A model generated the notes under the pieces. The model saw only the letters and a list, made by a program, of their open reading frames with translations, was not told the DNA's origin and did no database searches. This document shows positions 1 to 13,000 of a DNA stretch of 20,293 nt, piece by piece; position 1 is the stretch's first letter; each line of letters starts with the position of its first letter. Where the stretch lies: NCBI GenBank assembly GCA_000969725.1, contig JXSR01S011431.1, one strand, 5' to 3'. The position numbers and the translations under genes are program-made. Origin of the DNA: Ophiothrix spiculata (Eukaryota > Echinodermata > Ophiuroidea > Amphilepidida > Ophiotrichidae).

Positions 1-120
1 ACTTTACTCTACTTGCTCCGTGGTCGGACAGTCACGTAAAGCCGTGGGTCCCCTGTGCGAATGCTCCTTCATGGGGCGCTGCATACAGTGTATACCTGGT
101 CTATAAGAGTCTATAAAAAA
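1..120 (+). mobile_element. SINE-like fragment at the window start
   Basis: Bases 1-24 (ACTTTACTCTACTTGCTCCG and on) match, in reverse complement and with one difference, 19772-19795 near the other end of the window. The word CTTGGGCAAGAAACTTTACT spanning the other copy is typical of invertebrate SINE bodies. The 5' part is cut by the window edge and the 3' end is unclear. From 120 to 315 nothing else is seen. Confidence 0.5.
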
Positions 121-315
121 TCATGCAAAATTTATGCAAATTAGGAACTTGAATATCACATGGCACCAGTTCAGACCAATTATGATGACTGTAGTCCATT
201 CAGTCTCCAAGATTAGCTCCAGACAAAAATTGCAGATGCCAGATGCTGGACTGAGGACAGACAACAATTGCTCTTCTGTCACTTTTATTTGGAGTTATCT
301 GGAACGTCTACTTAC

Positions 316-1012
316 CCAGAGGTGAATTTCTGATAGATGCTCCATCAAGATTAACATCATAGATTGATAACTCTATCCTCTGTTGATGCCTATCCAGTGA
401 TACTATTGCAGATGGCTGTGATACTTCCAAATGCAGAAATGGATCAAGACTCCCCTCTTTAACAATGGTTGGTTCCAAGTCAACCTTCATACTTGCTGGT
501 ATTTGGACATTTGCATTATCACTCTTAGGTAGCAAGTCTTGATTTGCTGATTTCGATGAATACAGAAACACATTGATTTTTCCAGCAGTAAATAGAACCT
601 CACTTGGAGTGAGTCGTTTTGGTTTAGGCTTTGCAGGCCTATTATGAGCAGGTAACACTGACGTCCTTTTAATCAACTTTGGTTTGAGGACTACTGGTTT
701 GATGCTTGGAAGTTGCTTGTGTGGCCCAACTTCAACAGACATCTGTTCCATTACATGACCTGCTTCGATCCTCAATGATTCCTCACTGCCCAGTCCACTG
801 TCTTCAAACTGAAAGGATTTCAATGTAGTTTGGGAATAGTGCCGATGACTGCTATACGATGGTGTATGTTGCTTTTGCATTGGTGATGGGGATGAGAATG
901 CCAGGAAGTTTTGTTCTAACATGGTTTGCATCAGACATACATGCTGTGTGCTGATGTAGAAAGTGATATCATTTGTTGCGTTGACTTCAAGAGAGTGTCC
1001 GCAAATAATTGA
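316..1012 (-). CDS. VPS13B: VPS13B exon e21 (last in window)
   Basis: The exon has 697 bases, phase 0 in and 1 out, with acceptor TGTGATTTCAG and donor G/GTAAGT. It opens SIICGHSLEVNATNDITFYI, a strong VPS13B match, then a hydrophilic loop with FEDSGLGSEESLR and LPAHNRPAKPKPKRL, then TPSEVLFTAGKINVFLYSS, LDPFLHLEVSQPSAIVSLD and RIELSIYDVNLDG. DSGLGS (785-802) fits the beta-TrCP degron form DSGxxS. The next exon lies beyond the window. Confidence 0.95.
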
Positions 1013-4000
1013 CTGAAATCACAGAAAAGAAACTGTCAGTTACATAAGCAATGTCCATATAATAAAACAAAAATATAGGAGAATCCATTTTATGTAATAA
1101 AGATGTACAAACGTTCCTTTGTACTTCATAGGAATGTTAAACTTACACTTAGGTGACCCTGGTCTGTTACTGCAAGAAATCTTTCTTGTTCCAGTCCCAT
1201 GAACAGGTGGCTCAACTACCCTGCTATAATTGGCAGTAACTCAGTGTAAAAACATATTGAGTAACTCAGGGTTGTAACTAGAAAATTGTAAATGTTGGGT
1301 GTTATTTGTGGGATATTTTTGTGATGGTATAATAATTTGCCATTTTGACACTTGAGTGTTGGGTGGTAGAGCTTAAAATGCTCTACAGCAGTGGGCTTTA
1401 ATTCTGATTGCCGGCTGCTGCCGCCCACTACCATCCACTATAGCTACATCCCTGGAATTAGTTAAATTTTATTCAATTAGCAGGTATGTTGATCTTTTCA
1501 ATTGTTCATACTTTCATTGCATTGATAATAACACAATTTATACCGACCTTTCTGACAACAATGGCAGGTGCAGCCACAACACGCAGATCAAAACCAACCA
1601 AGATCGGTGTCAAAGTCACAACTCCCGAGTTTTGTCTGATAAGGACAGAAAGGAAAATGATTAGGAAAGCATTTATTAACAACAGATCACAATGCGTAGC
1701 TTCTGCCTGTTTATGGGAAGAAAGCAGCGGCGTAGCTAGGGGGGGCAAGTTGCCCTGGGCGCCACCTCTAGGGGGGCGCCAAATCGTCACTACATAAAAA
1801 ATAATTGGACGAACATTTCTGAAATAGCCAATTGTTACCTAAATTTTTGCGTGCTCCGCGTGCCCCTTACAATTTCAGTATTTTTTAGCTTAAATAAGCA
1901 AATATTATTGCCAAAAAAACGAAAAAAAATTGGCGGCCTTCGCGCGCTGAAAAATTTTTAGGCAGAATTACCCATTTTAGCCAAGAAAAAGGAGTTTTTC
2001 TGATGGGATTTTTTGGGTGTACCAGGGCCAGTTTTTTGGGGGGGGCGCCAGTTTCACTTCTTGCCCCGGGCGCCAGACACCCTAGCTACGCCGCTGGAAG
2101 AAAGCAAAAAAAGTAGAAATGCATTTATTGGTATCACAACAACAGATCATAATACTTAGGTTTTGCCTATATAAACAGGAAAGAAAGTTTAGGACGGCAA
2201 TTATTGGCTTTAATATTTAATAGAAGTACAATACTGATTCTTAGTGCATGTGATAGTTTCTTAACAAGAAATATATGGTACAGCAAGAGAGAAAAAATAA
2301 AATCAACTTAACAAATTTAAAAAGGGGACACCAGACTAGTGGCCATTTTGTTGTCGCTCATGGAGCAGAGTTATTTTACCTCCGGATTTGTTCCTAAACA
2401 GGTCCAATTGCTAGCAAATCCATAAAGCTTCACTTAATGCATTCACAGCGTAAGTATTTTGTTACACATGCAAACTGTGTCTGTTTTCAGCAGCGTCAAT
2501 TTCGAATTGCTCAAATTTTCCAACAGAGAGTCTTGATGTGTGGATGCAGCCGTAAAATGCTGGAGGCACAATAACTTACCCTTACAGAGCGAGAATCAAA
2601 AAGATGGCCGCCACCCCATAGGGTTACACGGTGGTCAAAATGAGCATCCATTCCCCTTTACAAATTCCTTGAAACCAAGCAACCTTACCTTGGCAATGAT
2701 GTATTCCATTCCAAGGCAGGATTCTGAGTCATAGTAGTGCTTGAGGAAGATGGTTTGAGTTTACTCTGGTTGGTCACTGTCTTAATTTGCTTCCAGCTGG
2801 CAACACTTATTACCATGCCATCTAGATCCAACTGATATTGCCTGTCTTCTATCTCAGATCCTGGTCTGTCTGTGACGCCAGATTGAACTGCCCTTCTGCA
2901 AATGGAGGCAGCAAGGTGATATCTTATAAAAGATGACACTTGAATTGATTAAAACAATTGAACAAATAAATGGCTAAATCTGTTTGGAAATGAATACTTT
3001 AAAGCATGTTTCACTTTCGTTAACACTGTCAGCAGTGTTTTAATTTTTTTTAAATTTTAATTTAAAAAATGGGTTTACATGTACTTAGATGAATCTAACC
3101 TCTTTGGAAAATCAAATGCAAAGACAAAACAATTCTTTAATAAAAAATTAATAATTTGTTTGACAAAGACAAGACTAAATACAAGCGATATCTAGGATTT
3201 GTTACTAAAACCACTGTTGTATTTATATATCTCTTTTAAGAATTGACATTCTTATAATAATATTTGTAGTTAATGATCAAGTTGAGTAAGATGAAATTTG
3301 TATAGACTTAAAAAACATAAAATAAAGGAGTGAGAGGAAAGCTGAATTTGGAACAAGATATCTTGGACCTAGGGATCAGGATGGAAAAACCAAACACTCA
3401 CTTGTAGATGTCTTTCTTCACCACCAGCCTCTGAAGTGGATTGTCAGCATGAGGAGACAACACAACAGAATTGACTTGCAACAGGAATGTATCACCATCC
3501 GCAATATCGGAGTTATCACCATGTTGACTTGATGCACATGTCTCTTTAGCGGGGATAAATATACGGAAGTCTTTGCAATCCATGTATATCAATGGAAGAG
3601 TTTGATTGGTCAGCCATTCGTCGCTTGATGCAGCAGCTTTCTTGTGCGAGCTTTGCCTTGTAGCCTGTGATTCAGAGGCACTCTTCAAACTTGTTGCTGA
3701 GAGAGTTCTCTTTTTTCTAATTCTACCTGGCTTATCTGGAGAAGGACTTCTGTTCTCTGAAGGAAGCACATCAATGTTGAAAACGTCTGTGATTAAGCTT
3801 AACACTGGACACCATAACACTAAGTCAAATGGACGGGAAGCGATGATGACTTCATTGACAAACTGTTTTGATTTAGAACTCAGTCCATCAGATCTAGGTT
3901 TTGTCAGATTCTCCAGTTTTTTCCCGAACATCTTTTGTGATACAGATTTGGAAAGTGCCCTTGTCCAGGTAAATGTAAGGAAGCTATGGGCTTTCTTGAT

Positions 4001-7000
4001 GTCGGTAGGTTTGGTGTTACTGGAAGCAAATGGGTTGAAAGACCTTGATGAAGCCTTGCTTTGGATGTTAACACCGGGCATATGCACGTCATGAGTTATA
4101 GAATCATCACAAGCAAATACAACTCCCTTAAATGCCCCTGTGGACCATGCTGAAGCTTCTTTCCTACGAAATGAAAATGAAATCAAGAAATGAAAATGAG
4201 CAATCTTAAATATTTGAACTAAACAAGTAGAAGTCGAGTTTACGCGATGCATAAAATATGTCCCCGCAGAATGTGGCCAAAGTTTACCCGATTGGAAATA
4301 CTGTGACCTTGAATGACCTCTGATGACCTTGAAGTGATCTCAAAAAATGTTGGCATCAACAATAGACCCCTCCCTCCAAGTTTCATGTCCGTACACCAAG
4401 GTTTACCTCATTTGACCTCATTTGACTTTTAATGACTCCTGATGACCCCCAATGACATTTGATCTACTAACCAATACAAACTCGGTCTTTAGACAGTCAA
4501 AGGATACCCACCCACCAAGTTTCAGGAATGTGCGACCCTCAGTCTCTGAGAAAATGTAGGTTAACATTTGGGTTTACATTTTCATCACAGACACACGGAC
4601 GGAGCTCATTTTATAGTCCCCATCCATCCCCAACTCGTTCTGTGGGGACAACCATTTCAAAGGAGCATCCCGAACTCGTTGGGCAGGAACAAAAATGCAC
4701 ACATAGACTATGCTGAAGCTTAATTCCTACAAAATGTAAATGAAATTAAGAAATAAAAATGAGCAATCTTAAATATTTGAATTAAAATATGCGCCTGTAG
4801 ACCATGCTGAAGCTTTTTTCCTACTAAATGAAAATGAAATCAAGAAATGAAAATTAACAATCATAAATTTGTGAATTAAAAAAACACTATGGAAAATTAA
4901 ATCTTGGAAGAGTTAATAAAAGTTTAATTTTTTTGTTTTCCCGTGTATAATAGTTGATTAGCATGGATTACGATCCTTGATTACAATTTTAGAAAAATAT
5001 CGCTCTCATTGAGTCAAGGGGTTATATACTATTTCTATTTGAAATATCTCCACATAAACAATTATAAATTCATGACAAGAAGATTTTCAATATGATTAAA
5101 ATGAAATAATGAAAACAAATGCTATATGTAATGCAATACTTATTGAGTCAATTTTACTGGATAAATTGTGACCCGTCATATCAAAAGGTACCTTAAGGTC
5201 GGCAAAGTAAATTACAAGATACAGGCCATTCAAGCTGAGCATTGTCAAAAATCACGTCAAAGGTCAAATTTCTAATTTTATCAGAAACGTTACCTTTGAA
5301 GTGCATTTTATCATATTAATCAGGTTTCAACATCCAAAACATAAGACAAATGTTTTAAAAACTGAGATAAAAATCCTTTCTCTATTCAAGATTTACCAGT
5401 ACAGAAATGTTAAACTTGATTTTCTCAGAACTATAGTTTTTTGATTCAGCCCGATGCCTTTCACCAATTTGGATGTAACTTTGCAATCAAACATCCCATA
5501 ACCAAAAGCAAGGTGTCATTTTAAAGCTTAAAATATAATCTTTCAGATGAGACCAAATCAATTTGATTGATGAATCAATTTTCTTTTTGGGATCCTTAAG
5601 GTACCTTTCCATATGACAGTCACAATTTTCCACTCATTTATTTATTTAACCACCAACCTCTTTACGTAATGCATCACATTGAGTGCTCCAACTTTGCAGC
5701 TGACTTTGGAGTAAATATCTTGTACATCTATGCTTGATGTTAAGTCTTCTACAGTACATATCATCTTAGTTTCTGAATTATCAAATGGATAAAAAACATA
5801 TATAAGTTGGCATATTAAGTTAGTAATAAGGCAAAAAAAAAAAAAAAAAACAAGTTTGTTTCCTGTCGGTGATCAAAAAACCTAAATGTGAAATGCGGTT
5901 TTTTATTTTATTTTCATTTTTTTGTATTGTTTTAAGAGGTGCTAAGGCAAATTATGATTGAAAATCCGCATGGGTGATGATTTTTTAGTATGAAACCTGT
6001 CCAGTTTTGATTGCTTGTTGAAAAGAAAACACTCCTTTAGTAATAATGTTGCAATTTTCTCCGTTCTTTTTATCAAATAGGCTATTTTGATTTTCGTTTT
6101 TCTAGAATATCAAATAAAAAAAATGAAATGCGCAAATATATGACGTTAAAATGAAATGCGACACAATCTGCTCAGCAATAGCTTTAGGCCTTGTTCCCAA
6201 TTCATAACGGAATATCTTCCGACATTCGGAAGGCTTTGACGCAAGAACCATGACGAAATATATTTTGAGTCATGACGCAAAAACATTAGGAGAAACGCAT
6301 AACTACCTCCTTTGAAGTAGTCTTTATAATGATAGAGGCCCTGACACAAATTTTCTGCATCATTCAATACACTATACTACATCTACAGGGTGTCCAAAAA
6401 TTAACTGCACATTTTTAAATGTTAATAACTTTAAAACCAAGATTAGAATTACAACTCTAGACATATGTGTTGATAGAGGAGACTTGTAGAATTATTTTGG
6501 TACCAAACATTATACAATCAGTAACCTTATAAGATAGCAAGAAGGTCTGAAAAATCAAAGTGGTTGAGCCAATATACCATACAATGTTGACACTCTTCTG
6601 CCACTTCACCATGACGACATGACGCCTCATACAGCTAAACGGTTTAAAATGGCCTTATCAATTAACTTTTTTATGAAGAATTATATCGCTCAAGACAAAG
6701 AAACCCTGGCCCTTTCACTCTCATGATTTAAGCCCGCCCGATTACTTTTTTGGGTTATCTGAAGGACAGTACATCCAAACACCCTAGACTATTCCTGACC
6801 TGAAACAGAAGAATGCCAGTGAAAACAAGAAAATCAAGAAGAACACTTGCACAAACGTCCAGAACTTTGTCCTTAGAGAGAGTCAAAGAATGTTGAAATC
6901 TACAAGGAGGCCATCTAGAACATATTCTGAAATACTAGGCAGCCTAATCTTGACAAGAAGGAGGTAATTTAATATATCTCTGAGTGTGTAACTTTGAATG

Positions 7001-10000
7001 TTTGTTACGGGTAATGTTGTTGTGCAACATGTTTAAAGATAAGCATAATACTGGAGTTACGCTTTGACAAATGAAAAACATTTTAATGAGCATTATATGT
7101 AATTATTAAGACAAAACCACAATCAAACATCTTAGTATTAACATTGTAAAAGCTTTTTCGCTGAATAGGTCACTAAAATATTCATGAATGATTCTCCTGT
7201 CTTCAAACATTGATCCCTACCCTACACGTGAGTTGTACATGTATTTTTCTTCTCAGTATGAAAGTGCACTCTTTATGTTTGACATAATTTATGTTGAAAT
7301 TGATTTTCAAAAATAGCAATTGCATCATGTTTGGTACCAAAAAAATTCTACAAATCCCCTCTATCTATCAATGCATATGTCTATAGTTCCTATGCAAATC
7401 CTGGTTTAAAAGTTATAAGCATTTAAAAATGTGTAGTTAATTTTTGGACACCCTGTACCTTTTCGTCAACACTTGCACAAACGTCCAGAACTTTGTCGTT
7501 AGTGTCAAAGAATGTTGAAATGTGCAAGGAGGCCAACTAGAACATATTTTGAAACACTAGGCAGACCAGTATGGCAAAGAATGTTGAAATCTGCAAGGAG
7601 GCCATCTAGAACATATTTTGAAACACTAGGCAGCCTAATCTTGACAAGAAGGAGGCAATTTAATATGTCCCTATGTGTGTAACTTTGAATGTTTGTTAAA
7701 GGGTAATGCTGTAGTGCACCATTTAAAGACAAGCATAATGCTAGAGTTGCGCTTTTGCAAATGAAAAACCTTAAATGAGCATTATGTAATTATTAAGACA
7801 AAACCACAACCAAATATCTTCATATTAACATTGTAAAAGCTGTTTCGCTGAATAGGTCATTCAAATATTCATGAATGATTCTCCTGATTTCAAACATTGA
7901 TCCCTCCCCTACATGTGAGTCGTATATGTATTTTTCTTCTCAGTATGAAACCGCATTCTTAAACGTTTGACGTAATTTACATTTCAAATTCATTTTCAAA
8001 AATGGTATTTACACCATGTGTGGTACCACTTGTACTACAAGTCTACTCTATCAATACATATGCGTATAGTTGCCATGTGAATCCTGGTTTAAAAGTTATA
8101 AGCATTTAAAAATGTGCAGTTAATTTTTGGACACCCTGTATATTTGAATCATGACTCAATATTTTTCTGCATGATGCAAGACAATTGCTTCAAGCCCTTT
8201 CTTATGACTCAAAAGCTTTCGTCATGAATTGGGAACCGTTCCTTAGTAAAGTCAAAGCGTATAGTGTCAAGTTTGTTTTCACTGTAATTTGCACATTCTC
8301 TGGTTTTTTCATGTAGTATACATAATTGGAGAATAAAACATTTATTTGCCTGTCATTTATCATCTCATAATGGATGGGTACGTACATCATTTTGAGTACT
8401 GAGCGGTCATTGTAAAATATAAAAAAATTATATAGGTCTAAGCTATACAAATTATGATGCTTTGCTTAAAAATTAAGTGAAGGAGCACAACATGTTACAA
8501 AGTTCATCAGTGGCAAATAATTTCAAATAAGCAGTTGATATATGTCTGGTTGTATATTCGCAACAAAATTTGACCATGTGCAGAATCAATTAGATATAAG
8601 ATGCTTAAAAATATATATGACACTTGAGAATATGTCAAACAAAACATGTCATGCCTTGGTCGGTCCATAAATAACACATCTGCTCAAAAATGGCCTTGAT
8701 GTTTGAAAATTTTCAAAAATTTATGATGAGTTGTTATTTCATTATTTTAGAACAATTCAAATTAAATTGGTATATTTAAAGATAATCTTACCATTGCACT
8801 CCATATCCTTGCCATAGAATTTCACCACGAACTTTTGTAATGTCCACTGCAGCCACAATGACAATTTCAACCCCTGTTTTACATCCAAGCTTTCCTCTTC
8901 AGTGGGTCTTGGGGATGCTATAGACTCCACGGGTGAAGAAACTGAGATGGTCTCAATCATTTCTGGCTGACCTGAAGACGTCACACTGCTTAGAACTCGC
9001 ATGGATTTACTAGGGGACGTTGGTGCTGGGGTTGATGTTAATGGGTAGCCTGAGGTCATGGATGGGGTCAAACAGAAAGCCATGGGGATAGCCTGGGTGG
9101 CACTTGCTAATTGGATGAAGAGTTTGTACATCAATAACACCTGGAAATGGAAAATATCATGCGATGGATACATTAGTCATATTTTTAAGAAGATTAAAAC
9201 TGGGTTCCTGAAAATACATGTTTTAATTGCAAGAGTTTTTAAAATTTATAGTCAATCAGGTTGGATCTTGATATGAATCACAAAATTTAATTGAGTTTAT
9301 CACTTTGATAAACTAATTTGATCAACTAATAAAGTTCACTGTCCCATTGTTATGGACTTTTTTGATTGGTTATGCTATTGGTTATAAGAGGTCCTTTGTG
9401 TTGTAGGTTGACAAATAAATATTGATTTTGGCAACTGAATGGTAATTTGACTGAGAATGCGGTTAAAAAAGGTGATTGAGCCAGCCAAGCGCCGTTCCTT
9501 GCTAACGCACGATTTGGCGGTAAATTATAAGATGCGTATTGCGTTGTAGTCAAATAATAGTAGCGTGATGGCTGCACTCTCTACCTAAAAAAAAAGTGAG
9601 ACAGAGCGCAGAGCTTAGTCAATATGCACTCGCGCTGCGTCGGTCCAGGCATAGCGCCCGCGTGGAGCAATCCCCTAACTTAGCCCAATTTTTAGGGTGC
9701 AAATAGACCAGTTTCCTATCTGGACTTTTATTAATCTATGGTTGAATTCATCAATTGCCAGGTTGCCTTTGTAGGAGAAAGATGTGATGGCTGCACTCTC
9801 TACCTAAAAAAAAAAGTCTTACATGTAGTGACATGAACACGACTACTATTCTATATGTTTAACCGTGATAGGTGAATCAACTAAGAGTTCTACCAGAAAT
9901 ACATACTTATACTTCAATTGTTTGAGCATGGTTTATCAAGGTTTCATCAGGCATTCAAGAGTTACATATTGTCTGTCAGTTCATCGTTGCATTAGTGAGA

Positions 10001-13000
10001 ACCAGAATTCAGACTTGGATGCATAATGTCACAGAAATGTGAACTAAAATAACAAGTATGGCGGACAATATCATGTGATGGGTACATTAGTCATATTTTT
10101 AAGAAGATAAAAATTGGTTTCCTGAAAATACAGTTTGTAATTGCAAGAGTTTTAAGCAGTCAAGTTAGCTCAATCGGTAAGGTGCTCGCTTGCGGTGCAG
10201 AAGGTCCCGAGTTCAAACCCCGCCGGTGTCAAAAGTTGAGTGTGCCAGAAGTTCCCTTGGACAAGGAACTAACTGCTAAGTGTCTCGTGCAAACCCGTAC
10301 GAAACTCAGGGAGCTGATCCTGGCAGCGATGGCTGATGTGGGCTGATCAAGGTTCAGCGCCCCTAGAGGTTGTCGAAGAACCTGAAATGATGCTTGGTGT
10401 GGAATGGAACTTACTTGGGCCACAGTGGTCAGCGAACACCTGTAAAGTGTGCAGAGGCTGAGTGGAATTACAAATATGGGAGGCATAGAGCACTATAAAT
10501 CCCCAGTATTTATTATTTATAGTTTTCAAATTTATAGTCAATCAAGTTGGATCTTGATATATATCACAAAATTAAACTTTTATTGAAAAAAATGGTACAT
10601 TTTCCTTATTTTTGTTCAATATTTCAACTATTGATTGCCTCTTTCAAACCTAGCCCACTCAATTGCAATGAAATTGAACTTAAACTTTTTTACTTTCTTG
10701 AGATATATAAAGGGCAGCTTACATATGTAAAAGAATCCATAAACCAAGGCTAATACACGGAATAGCATCCTAATACATAACAATCTAACCTAAAGCTTAC
10801 CTAGCTGGTCATTGGACAGAGAGGTAACAACAGCTTGCATGTCTGCATGAATACATAGGCCCAGGCGTGGTCGGCTTACAGAGGGAGTAGGATCCTAACA
10901 TATAACAATCTAACCCAAAGCTTACCTGGTCATTGGACAGAGATGTAACAACAGCTTGCATGTCTGCATGAATTCATAGGCCCAGGCTGGGTCGGCTTAC
11001 AGAGGGAGTAGCATCCTAACATATAGCAATCTAACCAAAAGCTTACCTGGTCATTGGACAGAGATGTAACAACAGCTTGCATGTCTGCATGAATACATAG
11101 GCCCAGGCTGGGTCGGCTTACAGAGGGAGTAGGATCCTAACATATAACAATCTAACACAAAGTTTACCTGGTCATTGGACAGAGAGGTAACAACAGCTTG
11201 CATGTCTGCATGAATACATAGGCCCAGGCTGGGTCTGCTTACAGAGGGAGTAGGATCCTAACATATAACAATCTAACACAAAGCTTACCTGGTCATTGGA
11301 CAGAGAGGTAACAACAGCTTGCATGTCTGCATGAATACATAGGCCCAGGCTGGGTCGGCTTGCAGAGGGAGTAGCATCTGATCCTGTAACACCCAAGGTA
11401 GCTGCCATTCCCATAGGATGTAGCAGATAGATAACAGAGTCCGGAGTATGGGCTGTATACATACTCAGATTGGATGCTCTGACATTCCAAGGAAGCTTTT
11501 CACCTAAAAAGATCGAAATGTCGCAACAAAAGATGAGAGAACATTATTGAGCAAAAGTATTAATACAAACATTATAGAGAAAGAAGTTGATTTGCCCTGT
11601 GAAGGCACTTGCCCTGGAAGGCTTTAATCTGCTGATTTAAAATCATGTATCAAAACAAGAAGAATGGTAGGGGGCAGAGTTCCTGCTAAGGCCGTATGGC
11701 GCGGAATTGGCGCAAAAGACAACAAAATTGGCGCAACAGGTTTCTGAAAATAAATGAAAAATGTCTTTTCTTGCTTTATTTAGCCAATTTTGAGTCTCAG
11801 CACGTAATTGTGGCACAAGCACCTCTTCAACTTTGTAAAAATTTGTGAAATTGGCACAAGCTCAAAAATCTTAGAGGGAACACTGCCAGGAGGCCTCATA
11901 TTTGAATGGCTTGTGGGACCCTGGACCCTTCTCACTTTTAAGGCTCAAAGTTTGTTTAGATAAAATATACCTAAGCTTCCTCTGAGTGGAAAGAGTCAGT
12001 GTTGCTACTATTCATGTAGACAAATGATAAAAATATAAATAAACCTACCCGTATCTGGTGGTAAATCCTTCCAGTGAAGAGGTATCTCCTGTAGTGGGGA
12101 CATCTTCCTATGGCCTACACTCTGAATGGAAATAGCGGGTGTTGTTACGATCAATGCAGACAGGCCAGGGTCATTTTTCGTGATGCAATTTCTTAGGCAT
12201 TGTGGGATATTCAATGAAGTCTGGTCAAAGGTCATGTGTTGTGATGGAAGTGCAATGAAGCAACTCTGTAAATCGATCTGAAAATTCAAGTAGATATATA
12301 ACTTAGAAATATAGATCCTGTGTCAGGGATTCCTGAGCATTTAATTGGTACACAACCCCGTTCAACTGATTTTGCTGTAAATAGGATTAATCTGCCATGA
12401 CCAACTGAAAACAGCCATGACCCAAAAAAGGTTGAGACCCACAGTGTTGACTGCTACCCGATGGGATAGGAAGTCTCTACTCAAACTTTCATCAGATAAC
12501 AAATAAAAATGATAACAATGGCATTATCAGATCTACAAAGAATTTATACACTTTGAGAGAGACCTTATCGGAGGAAATTTAAATACATTATCATAAGTAT
12601 GTGACGCACCACATCAAAAGGTACATGTTGGCGGCCTTTGACAGAATACACATTTTCGTATTAAATTGAAAGAGTATTGATTGGGCTTTAAAATGAGCTA
12701 TAAATTTTTAAACTGACCATTCATTTTTGATATTATGTTGGAAATGGCACATAATTTTCTTTTTATTTGATATATAATTTACAAGTATAATTTGCTTGTA
12801 TCTCTAAACATGCTTAGCTGCAAAAAAATACCTTCCATGTGGTGCATCACATATCGAAAATTTATTGAGTTATTTGTAGCGGTTTATTTCTCTTAAATGT
12901 GGATAAAAATAATTTATTTTTATTGAAAATATAAGACTTCAAGGAATTTAATTTTAATTATTTCTCCAAATCAATCTCCCGTTCATTTTTACCTCATTTC

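Larger units (their letters stand above)
6187..8242. mobile_element. Older inverted-repeat element interrupted by the mariner relic
   Basis: Outside the mariner ends, the left flank reads TTGTTCCCAATTCATAACG (from 6191) and the right flank, reverse-complemented, reads CGGTTCCCAATTCATGACG (to about 8240). Both flanks also hold GAGTCATGA/GACGCAA words in opposite orientation. This fits a short inverted-repeat transposon of about 300 bases split by the later mariner insertion. No target duplication was identified for it. Confidence 0.6.

Noticed and set aside
3606..4094. 162-codon open frame on the plus strand
   Set aside because: It is the antisense shadow of exon e17, whose minus-strand frame matches VPS13B and has splice sites in phase with its neighbours.
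7505..8450. Minus-strand open frames of 75 and 82 codons in the e15/e16 intron
   Set aside because: The first is antisense to the mariner relic and reflects its internal duplication. The second is a low-complexity frame with no splice or homology support.
10157..10230. Possible tRNA gene
   Set aside because: Boxes A and B are present, but the anticodon arm does not fold well and the sequence continues into a SINE body with a second copy elsewhere, so it is a tRNA-derived SINE head.
10765..11373. CRISPR-like or satellite array
   Set aside because: The repeats have no spacers and clearly derive from the end of exon e14 and its donor. The host is a eukaryote.
11172..11490. Two overlapping minus-strand open frames of 96 and 65 codons
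   Set aside because: They are read-through and frame-shifted versions of e14 running into the 121-bp array; the phase-consistent frame ends at the donor next to 11289.
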